Of a DNA stretch of 31,353 nucleotides, positions 1 to 12,000 are shown piece after piece (the first letter of the stretch is position 1; every line of letters begins with the position of its first letter). The stretch lies in the NCBI GenBank assembly GCA_015486615.1, contig WFRI01000024.1, positions 1 through 31,353 on the forward strand, written 5' to 3'. A program made the translations under genes and the position numbers. The notes below the pieces were generated by a model that was given only the letters and a program-made list of their open reading frames with translations, had not been told where the DNA came from and did not search any database. Origin of the DNA: Candidatus Omnitrophota bacterium. GTDB taxonomy: Bacteria > Omnitrophota > Gorgyraeia > Duberdicusellales > Duberdicusellaceae.

Positions 1-3000
1 CCTGCCATATTAGCGCGGCTTCTTCTATAGATCTGACAAGCATCCTCTTTAACAATTCGCTTCCTTTAACAGGGCCTAAAGACAAAATTTCTACGACCTT
101 CTTCAAGATAGCCTGCTCTGCCGGCTTTAGTACAACAGCCGAAGAAGATTGATTCGGCTTTTTCATTTCAGCGGAAAGGGAATTTGAATTTTCTGCCGGG
201 GGAAACATCAATGCTATCAATTCCGGGCGGCTCAATATAGATATAGGTAAGGAAACTTTTATTACTGGCAGGGTATCGAGAGGAGAAGATGATACAAGAC
301 GCACTGCCTTTTGAGGCGGGGCAAGACCTGTGGTTTCATTGCCGTTGGGGTTTAATAAGATAGGATTTAAGCCTTGATGAACCATCCTAAAGCCTGTATT
401 CATAGTTATTGCTGAACTGCTGATTCCCTTTTCGCCGATAGGACTGCCGACTCCACCCTGGCCGCTGGTTGAGCCATTGCCTCCAGAATTGCCTGTTGTT
501 CCAGGCGCGCCTGTGCCTGCGCCGCTGCCTCGTGTGCCTGCGCCGCCATCGCTGCCAGTTGAGCCGCCCGGTGTGCCAATGCCGCCCTGGCCGCCGGGCA
601 ACCCGCCCTGGCCGCCGGGCAACCCGCCCTGGCCGCCGGGATTACTTGTGCCGCCCGGTGTGCCGCCTTGACTTTGGCCCGGCCCGAATATATTTTCTAT
701 TTGCGCCGCCTCATCTATTTCTTTAGCATTCTCTTCTTTCCCTCCCTTTTCCTTAATCTCCCTGCTATCCTTAGTACGGCCAACTACCACAATCCTGCCT
801 TCATAGGTAAGTAATTTATCCCATGAAATAAATCCTCCCACCTTTGCCTCGCCTTTGCCCTGACGGTTAGACTCATTTAGAACATATATACCTTTTTCAT
901 CAGCTATAGCCGCTCTAACGGCATGGTATATTCCTCCTGAACGTTTCTCCAAAAAGATTAGATTCTTTAAGAGGGCGTATTTCTTTTCGCTTAACTTAAT
1001 TAAATCTTTCTTAGAAAAACTAAATATCTTTAATATCCCTTCGGAAACCTCAACAATCTTAGAGAGATTAATCTCTTCTCCTAAACTTCTTAAGGCCCTT
1101 ATCCTCTTAGCAACACTTTCTGATTTTGCTCCTTCTAAACTACTTTCTAAACAATCCGTATTATTAGTTATCCTGCTAACCACTCCCCGCGTGTCTTCTG
1201 CTGCTCGCTGGGCAATATAGGCGTCTCTCTTGGCAGTTTGGGCTGTCTCCTTGGTCTTTTTCAATTCCCTTTCCTGCTCCTCAATCTTCCTTTCTAAATC
1301 TTTCATTTTTTGAGACAATTCTTCAATAAGCCGGCTATTTCTCTCTTTTTCTTTCTCTAATTCTGCTATTTTATTTTTCAACCCTGCTATTTCTTCTAAC
1401 AGCTCTTTTATATACCCGTTAGTATCCCTTATCTGACTACCTTGTTTTTCTACGATGTTTCTAAGGGATCCTACCTTCTTATTAGTCTCCTCTACCTTCT
1501 TATTAGTCTCCTCTACCTTCTTATTAGTCTCCTCTGCCTTCTTTTCAATTCCTCCTACCTGCTCATTGGTACTTCTTACTTTCTCCTCAATATATTCTAT
1601 CTTCCCATTAGTCCGCTCAGCAGCCTCTTTTTTCACCTCAGGAAATAAGTTGAGATAATCAGCGGACATCTCTTTATAAAATTCTGTTCTTGCCTCAGGC
1701 AAATCAAGAAGTTCTACAATTGCTTTTATCCCTTCAGTAAACCTCTTCTCAATTTCCTCATTAGGCATTCCTTCTAATTCCTCATCACTAACGATAGAGG
1801 CTCCCATTGTTCTCATTATTCCGGACAAATCCTCAAGGCTAAACTCTGAAGTCTCTCCCTCAAATCTCTTTCTCCTCCTCAAGCTTCTCATAATTTTATA
1901 CATTTTCTCTTCAGCAGCAAAATAATTATCAAACGAATCCCCTCCCTTTTCACGGAATAATATCTTAGCCTTCAGGCGCGGAGTTTCTCTAAGAAATCTT
2001 TTAATTAAATCTCCCAATTCCGAACTTATTGGGCTGGAGGAAATATTCAACGTATCGCGCTGTGCACTATTTTTATCTAAAATTGCAGGGGAGGCCTTTT
2101 GAATTGGGGTAGAGACAGAAGCGTTTTGCGCAGGATTTTGTAAAGCAAGGTTAGACGCACAAATTCCGCCTTGTTTTTGTTTTTGAGGCGGAGAAATACT
2201 GTCTGCGCCAAGTTTTGCTGGCGCTTTTATAACCTTTTTGTCTTCAGAAAGAGTCCCCTCTAAATACTCAGGAAGATGTTTAAATGTATCTGTTCTTACT
2301 TTAACAAATCTTTCAGCGCCGCTGCTGGCTGTGCTGTTTTCAGTGCTGCGGTCTGCAGCTATCGGACCTGCTGAACCAGCCTGGCCGCTGCCAGAGCCAT
2401 TGCCGCTGTTATTGTCTCCATTGCTGTTTCTATTTGTTGTATTCTTGCTGGTATTTATATTGTTAGCAGACGCACTTTCCTCACTGCCAGATACACCTTT
2501 TTCATTGTAAGAGCCGGCGTTTTTGCCTGTTTTTCTTAAAGAACTCTCGTTTTTCCGCCCGTCTTGGGCTAAATTTCCTAAAACTTTTCTATCTTTGCCT
2601 CTATTTAATCCTTTTGAACCATCCTGCACAGAGGCAGCAGCAGGACAGCCCTTTCCGCGGCCTGGCGAACCTGGGCCAATATTAGTAGAATCAAGCCCTG
2701 CCAAAGCTCTTTGAACCTCTAACGCTTCTCCTGCAGGGTATTGAGAAGGTCTTTTTATACTGCCTTCCGCTGCTCCGGCTAAAGGCATTACCCACCCATT
2801 AAGAAATCCCTGGCCTGGCTGAATACTATTAGAAGGCATAGGAACAGGGACATTAGGCATCTGCAATGGAAGATTGTCATTATTATTAACAGGATTTTTA
2901 CTGCTATTGGACTTTTCTACCGGCACACTTCCAGCCCGGTTTGTAGAACCTGCATTATCCTTTCTACCGGGCTGAAGACCTCTAAAACGCTTTAAAATTT

Positions 3001-6000
3001 TGCCGGGATTACCCCCCAAAGAAACAATATGCCGTGAAATCTTGTCCATCTCAGCCTTCAAAGAAACCAAATCATTAATGCTACTTACAGCCTGCTGCTG
3101 CTCAACCTTAAACTCTGCCGCTCTTAACCTCTTATAAGCGTGAACTAACTGTTTTGACAAAGCACGGATTTCCTGCGGCCGACGGGCTGAAGAAGGAGTT
3201 TCAATTAACGTTGAGGAAGCCGCGGCTTGCTGACTTACAGTTTGCGGCCCTACCTTTTCCATTCCCAAAGCGTTAAGAGATGAAGAGGCAGAAGGAACTA
3301 TAATTCTCTCTACATCCTCCGCGCTTTTTATATCTTTACCTGGTTCGATTAATAAAGCTACTAATTTTTTACTGTGATTAACTACTATAAGTTTATTCTT
3401 TTTATAATCTTCCAAATTTGACTCCGTATGCGTATGCCCAACTATATAGTATTTGCCTTTATGTTCTCCAAAAATGTGTTTAAGAACTTCCTTTGTATAT
3501 AATCCCTTGTTTCTTGTCCAAGTCAAATCACGCACTACATCCGGGGTTCTTTTTTCTATTTCCTCTAATGAATAAAGTTTAGCCGGCTCGCTATGAGAAG
3601 CAACAAAGTTAGAACCAATAGCAAAAACAGGAAGGCTATTTTCCCATTTAGCAAATTCTTCAAGAAAACCTTCACCGAGTTTCTTTTCTGTCCATATTTT
3701 TACTAATCCGCCTTCACCCAACCCCGTAAATCCATATCCTCCCATAGGCCTATCGTACTTCATAAACGGCATATTGCCATTTTCTCTGCTGTTTTTAATA
3801 TTGTCATGATTTCCTTTTAGTATATGGACATTTTCCGGAAATGCTCCTTTCAACTTCATAACCATTGCAACTGTTCCTAAAGAGTCAGCCATCTCCTTAT
3901 CCATCTCCGGAGTTCTACCTTGAAATTTGTTTTCAAGATATTCTTCGCCAATCTTTCTCCACACTTCCCCTTTCTCAGTATGCATAAAATCGCCCAGAAA
4001 GAGCAGCTGCAGTTTTCCTTCAGCTACCATCTCTAAGACAGTCTTTCCATCCTCAAGTTCAGTATTCAATAATTTCATAAGCAGTTCTCTGCGGGCATGT
4101 AAATCAGGAATAACCAAAGCAGGAATTTTAGAATTAAGCTTAACTATTCCCTTTGCCTGCGGGTATAGATTATTAAGTTGTTTCAAAAATCCTTTAATTT
4201 CCTTTACAATATCTCCTATGTTTTCGGTTCTGCTAATTTCTGACAGTGATTTACCATTTTCATTATTCGCTTTATTCTCTGGAGCGGGAGATTGGTTAAA
4301 TCCTTTTTTCTTGCCCAGTTCTTTCTTAATAAATTCAAGTGTCTCTCTTAACCCCTTAGCTACAGCTTTGCTAAAGTATTCAATCTCAGGTAAAAGTTCT
4401 TCTGCTTTTTCAATCTCTCCTCTCTGGATAAAAACATAAAACAAAGATAAATAAAGAGGGGCAAAGGAAGGGTTTAATTCTTTTGCTTTTAAATAATACT
4501 CCTCTGCTTTTTCTAAATTACCCATTTCATAATAGATGCTGCCTCCTAAAATCCAAGGGCCGTTTACAGAAGGATTCTTTTTTATGGCCTTTTCAATTAG
4601 CTGAAGAGCCTTCTTATATTCTCTTTTCTTTTTCAACTTTTGGACTTCCTTAACAATATCTTCCCAATTTTTTGATTCTTTATTCGGAGATATAGATTCT
4701 TTAGAAGGAGAAACTTTAGAATTCTTGCTGCTGCCCGCCTTTAAAAGCTCCTTTACCCTGTTTCTTAAACCGAAAGTTCTGGTGATAGTATTTATTCCCT
4801 TACTTCCCTTTCGTACCTCGCCAATTATATTAATCAATTCTTGAGCAGAAAAATGCCTCCTGCTTCCCTTAATTCCGCCTACTAAATAATTGTTAATAAC
4901 CTCAAACAGTTTCTCAAAGCTGTCTGCTTCTTGTATTTTCTTTTGAATCTCAGGTGCTTCTGCTTCTTTTAAAGAAGAACGAGATTCGCCATTTAGTATA
5001 TCCTTACTTATTAACCTCTCACTGGCGGCTATATGGATGCCGTTGGTAGAGTTAAGGTCCTGTATATATATTGTGTTTTTCTGACGGAAGAATTTGAGAT
5101 GCCGGCGGGAGATGTAAGAATTCAGTTCAAAGGGGCCAGGCTGTTTCCTGCCGATAATTACTGGCTCTTCGTCAGGCAGAATTTTGAAGTTGCCTTTACT
5201 ATCGTAGATGAAGTATTCTCCCGGATGGGAACTAAGTATTTTTTGTAAATAGTGGGGGAGATCTTCATAGGAAGCGATGAAAAGATCGTAAGAACCTTCT
5301 GTGTCAGGAGCAAGGATTATTTTTATCGGGCGGCCGGAATAAGACATTTCAACAATTGCCGAAGAGGCTGATTTTCCCCGCTTATTTTGTTTCCCAGATT
5401 CTTGCTTACGGAGAGATGAAGAGGCAGAAGGATTATTGCCAGCTTTAGGAGATGAAGGAACCCGAGGCGGAGAAGATTTTTTGTCCAGCAAAACGTTTGC
5501 CCCGCTGAATTCTTCTGTTAGTTCAACAGGGTCTGGCTGATAATTAATTATCTGGGCTTTTTTATTAAATTCTTCAGATTTATTCTCAAGATCAACAGAA
5601 TGATTGCTACTTCGCCACCCGTAGAGACTCTCTTCGTCTGCTAACTCTATACCCTGCATTTGTGCAATATATAATTTACCCTGACTGAGTATAGGTCTTA
5701 TATCTAAATTATAACTCTTAGGTTTATCTCTTCTACGCGTACTTAATTCTTGCGGAGCGTAAAATTCTCCCAGAAAACGATGTAAAATATTCGGGTTGCT
5801 TTTGATTTCTTTAATAAGAGTTAATCCTTTTTCTTTAGAAAGAACCGCTGCCACAAATAATTGTCCTTCTCTATGCTCGTCAGCATTATATTTCGAAAGA
5901 GCATCTGTATCGTAATCTGCATAATATTGAATCATTACCTTATCGCCTTTAATCTCATAAATTAAATATTCTGGGGCTTTTTTATCGGCTTCACAGGATA

Positions 6001-9000
6001 GTTTTTCCTCTCGTAACACCGGCAGAAGCAATCTGGTGTAGCCATATTTTTTGTAGAAGTCATTTTTATCTTTATCAGGAGAATAAAGTAAGTGATACAT
6101 TCCATGATTTATCCTTTTACCTATTGCAAATACAGATTCTGTAGCCTTTACAATTTCTTTTAAAGTGGTGGTTGATTTTCGAACTCCTCTTCTTTCTGGC
6201 CTTGAGCCCGAAGACACAGCGCCAGCAGAAGGCTTTTTGCCGGGTGCGTTGTTATCTGCGGGTTTTGAAGATTTACCTTCAGGTCCACCGGCAGACGGCT
6301 GAGAGCTGTCAGGCTGAAAGCTTTCCTCTTTAACAACTTCGACTGGAGCAGTTGTCACTTTTGAGGTCTCGATAAGTTCACCTGATGGACCCACTACTCC
6401 TGGCTTATCGACTCTTGCTATTATCCGTTTCCCCGCAAATTGCTTTACTATCTCTTTGTCTACATCCTTTCCTTTACCTTCAGCATCGCTCACTATCTCA
6501 TCTATGGACTGCTGAACTTTTTTTACAACCTTTGCAGAATCAACACTTGCTGACTTATAGTTTTCTGAATTAGTTACTTTTGCTTCCCATCCTTTTTCTG
6601 TTTTTACTACTTTTACCGCAAGACCAGGCTCAGAAAGAGTGATGCTGATCTCCCGGCTACCTATGTCTGCAGTCTCGCCTAGAGGATACACTATTTTGTA
6701 CCCCATATTTTCTATCTTCTTTTTAACCCTGTCTACCCTTTCCCGATAATCGACGTTTTTTTCGTTGTCTCCCTTTTTCCTTTTTATATTTCTTATCTTG
6801 CCTTCTACTTTAGTTAAATCATCTACAGCATCTTTGATGATTTTATCTTTTTCTTCTTTACTGACTTTGTCTCCACCCCTCAGTTTCTCCTCCAGCGACT
6901 CAATTGATTTCTCTGCCTCAGACAGATATTTTTCCCACCAATCTTCGTTTTCTCTCATCCATTCAGGCGTTATGTCTAATTTTTTATAAATAAGCTTTAC
7001 GTCTTTTAAAGAGTCTATTTCCATATCTTCTGGGAGTTGTATCTCTATCTCATTAAATCTTTTCACCTCAAATACATATTCTCTTCCATTTATTATTACT
7101 TTTAAATCCTTAGCAAATTCTCTTGCCTCTGCCATATCTTTGGGAAGATTTTCCCCCTCTATTCTTATTGTTAATCTTTTCTCTTGAGGATTAACCGTTA
7201 GACTAACTCCTACCTTAGCGTCCTCAAGAGAGCGGGATAGCTGTTCTCTCTCAATTTTAGGGCTTTTCTCTTTTCTCGTATTTGAACCGCTGTCATTGCC
7301 TGTGCCAGCTGCCCCTATGCCTGTATTACTGCCATTTCCCGGGCCGCTGCCTGTGCCTATTCCATTTCTTCCTGAGCCGCGGCCTTTTCCAACTTCTCCA
7401 CCAGTAGTAAAATTCGTATTATTACCCACATAACGGTAAAACGGGCCGTTTTGCTCCCGCTCATTATGGATTAGAAATGTATCTTCAAGTTTAAAAACGC
7501 CCAGTCCGGCTATTCTAAATGCCGGCTCAAAAGCAACTGTATCGTTATGTTTAAAAGTATAGCCTGACTTTTCATCTATAATAATTGTTTTGCGGTGGAC
7601 TCGGCTTGCGCCTATGCCGTGGCCTAAAGCAACGTTGTCCTGCCAGTAAAACCGCACTTCACCAAGCTTTTCCAGCTCTTCTTTCTTGCTTTCTAAGTAT
7701 TCTCTTACTGCTTTATCCACATCAGAGGCTTTCGCGCCAACGGCTAATTTTTCCTGGCCGGCCTTGAAAGCACCTTTCTGGATATTAAAAGCTCTGACTA
7801 TTTTTACCTGCTTTTCACTTTCTACGCCGGCTTCTTTAAGCGCTTGCCTTAATTCGACATCCGTAGTATTTATGTCAATAACTTTATCCGAACCTAAAAC
7901 AAGCATAAATGTTTTATCTACAGGATAATTAAGCTCATGCAGTCCGCATAAGTCCACAGTAATTAAATCGCCCTTTTTGAATTCTTCTGGTTTTTCATCA
8001 GGAGAAATCTCGCCTAAGGTATCGCTTTTAGGCCCGTATACAGTAATATGCGTCTTTATATCAGAGTCTTTATAAGGAAGATGAATTCCATTCTCTCTTA
8101 ACACGTCATTGACTATTTCATATACATCCCGGCTGGTAACCGCCGCGGCAGAACTGGAGCTGACTGCATTGACCCGTTCTGCTAATTCGCGCGCTATCCC
8201 CTTGGCGGCCTTCTGCGCGGCTTTGCCGGCCTCTTCCATTGCTCTTATATCGGCGTTCGGAGGGCCGCCTCCGAGGTTTGATACCTGAGGATGGCTTAAG
8301 GCAACTTTATCCTTGTAAAACCTCTCAGGGTTAAACGCGGAGAAATAAGCCGGAGAATAAAGCTTTGCCAGAGAAGGCGCCTCAAGCCCCATCCATTCCT
8401 TGTCAATAGGGGTGGTGCCGTTGTTTTCCATTAGAGTCTTTCTTATATTCTCAGAAAGCCCGCGGTATCCGCCTAACATCCCTCTGCTTAACCCTTTCAA
8501 TACCCGCCGTGAGAAATCAGATACATTATCTTGTCTTGCCGAATAATAACTGAAATAATACTTGCGCATTAAGTCCATATAGGGGTCTTTTTCGGCCCGG
8601 ATATCGCTGTTTCTGCCGGTGCCTCTCAGCCGCCACAACAAGCGCCTTACGCCTCCTACAGGATTGGAGCGGGTAATAGAATGAACGTATGAGAGCTGGT
8701 CAGGGGTTAAAGGCAGGCCTGTTGCTTTTGCCCTTTCCAAAGCGTCTATAGTGGTGAAGGTAAGCGCAAACCACTCAGTGGGATTATATCCCCAGACAGC
8801 ATCCCGCGACTCGCCCAAAGGAATGCCTAAAAAGTATCCGAATAAATGGCCTAAAATTTCATGGCGGGACTCTAACCTGCCCACGGAACGCAGGGCAAAA
8901 CCGAATTTCCCGCCTGTCTCGCCGAATGAGTTTTCAAAGCGGTTTAAAGGAATCTGCAGTTCAAAGCCTTTTCCTTCGTCTTCCTTATTAAATACCTTAA

Positions 9001-12000
9001 CAGTATCAATATAAGAAGGAGCGAGTTTTACGGTTATTTTGCCTTTCAATAAATAGCGGGCAAGTTTAAACAGGGCCTCGTCGGAAGAAGTATTCATTAA
9101 GGCGCTTATCTCCTTAAAGGTTTCATTATCCTTCATAAGCTTAAAGAGTTTGGCCTGAATCAAATACTGAATATTCTTATTTTCTCTCATTTGACGAACG
9201 ATACCTTCCAAAATATCATCAACAGGCCGGCCCTGCTTCTTTGCTCTTTTATATGCAAATTCATATTTATAATAATCCTCTCCTAACAAATCCCTCTTTA
9301 TCTCATTTAGGGCGCTGTTTAAGGCATCCTCAATAGTGCTTACGCGGGAAATATCAATTCCCAAAGGAAGAATTCCTTTTGCCCGAAGGGGAATCGCGGT
9401 GTTTATTTTGTCAAGGAGTGAAAGAGAAGAAATATGTGAGTTATTCTTAAGGCGCAGAAGAGAAAGAAGTTTTTGGGGGTTATCGTAAAACTCCATTATC
9501 CTGGCCTCGTCAATACCCAGGCTGTCTTTATACATAATAAGGTTTTCTTTCAGAAGGGCTAATTTGTCTATCGCTTTATAGGCGTTATTTATACTGTTAA
9601 GGGCAAACTTTGCTATCCCCCCAATGATGTCCGAATCAATCTCCATCCGTAATAAAGCGAATTTTACCTCTTTATCTATTCTACCAACCAAAAGAGGAGC
9701 AATTTCATAATAATACTTCTTATAAGCCGGAAGGTTGTTGTCGCCCGCGTTGTCTTGGGCCTCAAGTCTAAGCTCTAAAAGCTTATGGTAGGCTGTAAGC
9801 AGGCGGCGCAAAGCAGAAATATCGGCCTGGCTAAGAGAATGTTTTCCAATCAAATACCTGATAAAACTCTCCTCAGCCGGGAGGTTTCCTCCCATATTTT
9901 CCGTCCCTATAGCGCTCCTAATAACATCCGCTATTTCATCTTTGGCCTTTTGCTTACGTCTCATTTCTGAAGGGCTGATAAGGCCTAAGTTCTCTATGCG
10001 GGATAATTTTTCTTCAAAAGAAGCCTTTGAATTAAGCACATTAAATATAGTGTGATTGATATCGGCGAGGTAGTCATCTCTTTCTCCTATATTTTTTCTT
10101 GCTTTATTTACCGCGTAATTAAGTTTTGTTTTATAAAAAGCTACTCTTTGCTCTGTGCGGGGAAGCCTCTCTTGCTGTTCCTTATCTGTTAAACCGCTGT
10201 TTTCCAAAACATCAGAAGCGCTCATTTCCTGCAATTCATTTATCAACTCCGCGTAACCACCGGCCTGTGCCAATATTTCGCTTTGGCGCTTTTCTATGAG
10301 GCTAAAATCAGCCGTTCTTTCTATAGACTCTTTAAATTTATCAAACTTGTCCTTATTCAGGTTAGAAACTATTTTCTCAACAATCCGGCGCAAGGCTTCA
10401 GAAGAGGAATCAGCGGCTTCTTTATCTTCAGGCACAGCCTCAGGAATAAGGCCGGCAATCTCATACTCTTTTACCGCGGAATCAAAATCTTCTTCGCCTA
10501 TAACATTTTCTGTTCCGGCAAGCACTTTAGCAAGAGTGATTTTCTGTTTATTTTTAAGCTCTTTTTCTTCAAACAAAATTCCTTTTATTTTTTGCATTTT
10601 ATCCTTTGATGAGATAGGTTGTTTTAGGATTTTTTCTATTTCCTGCCGGCTTTCTTCAAAATCAATACCACCTTTAGCAAAATATTTCTGAAACCTGGTA
10701 ACTTTTGCCTGAGGCGGAAGGGTTAAATATTCAACAGCGTCGTTAAGTTTGATTTTCTTTGCCGCTTTTTTGTCAATTCCTTCAAAGAAGGCAAAGGCAG
10801 AACTGATTGATTCGGCTAAAGTATCGCCGGCAGAAGAGGGCTTATATAAAGACTCCAGAGTATGGGTAAAAGGCTTTTTGGGATTGGAAGAATCAAGTTT
10901 TTCATAGAAAGAGTTAAAATAAGAAAACGGCATTAAGGCCTTAAGAGGGCGGAGAAAAGGACCACGCAAAAATCCGGTTGTTTTATTCAAATGCTCTTGT
11001 TTTGCTTTTAAAGCGGCCAGCCTTAAGCGCAGAAGATAATCCTTTAAATCTTTATCCTTAGTTAGTTCATCTAAACGGCCGCTGAGTTTATCCTGTTTTA
11101 CGCTCCATATGCCGGGATTAATCACGCCGGAGAGATTGTATAAGCCCTTATATTTAAACGTGGGTAGGTGCCAGACCATCCTCCACTCGAATAAGCCCTT
11201 ATATTTAAACGTGGGGCCGGCAGTAAGATAGCGGGATAAATTCTCAGGGCCCCTGTCTTTATAGTGGAGATAGAAAAATCTTTTTATCCAGCCTAAGCCA
11301 AGAAAATTACTGTTTCTTAACTGCAAAGCCCTTAAGAACTTTGCGTAATCAGCCTGAACACTATAAGGCAGGCTGGCAAGGTATTGCTTGGCCGCATCAT
11401 CTTCCATATAAAGAGAAACTAATTTTTTCTGGGAAGAAATAAGGGAAAGCCGCTCAGGGCTTACTGCCGGGTTAATTGCGCGGGTAAGAATTTCTTTTAA
11501 GTCCTGTTTTTCGGTATCTGAAAGGCTGCTGCTGGTTTTCTGGGCGATTTCATTAACCCAATCATTTACTAACGCAAAGGAAGAAATAAGATTCTGGTTG
11601 CTGATGTTAGAAACATAAGGATGATGTTGTAATCTCACACTTAATGCATTTAATGCCTTCAATAAAGCCGGCGCGAACTGGCCTTGACTATTATTCGGAA
11701 TAACCGCCTTAATCTCGCCGATTATCTTAAGCGCCCTTTCCACATTCAAAGTATGGGAACTGAAGCCGTCAATAAGATTTTCTATTTTCTCAAAAACTTC
11801 AGGGGATACCGCAATATCGCGGGATTCCAACTTTGCTTTTAACTCCCGCGCGCCCGCTGAAACCAAAGCTTTTTCTTTTAATAAAGGTTCGGAAGAATTG
11901 GCGGTTGTCCTTATAGAGGGAAGGAGAACTTTATCGGCAAGCAATTTGGCGAATTTTATGCCTGCTTCTATACTGTCAAATTTATCCAGAGAAGGCGGGG

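Noticed and set aside
582..1542. CRISPR array from the 21-bp repeats
   Set aside because: The repeats are head to tail without spacers, are multiples of three and encode Gly-rich and heptad protein sequence.
3927..4439. Plus-strand frame of 170 codons
   Set aside because: It lies antisense to the phosphatase domain, whose motifs are clear, and its Ser/Phe/Leu-rich product is a shadow of the real frame.
11140..11215. Insertion sequence
   Set aside because: The segment between the repeats is only 26 bp and has no inverted ends or transposase.
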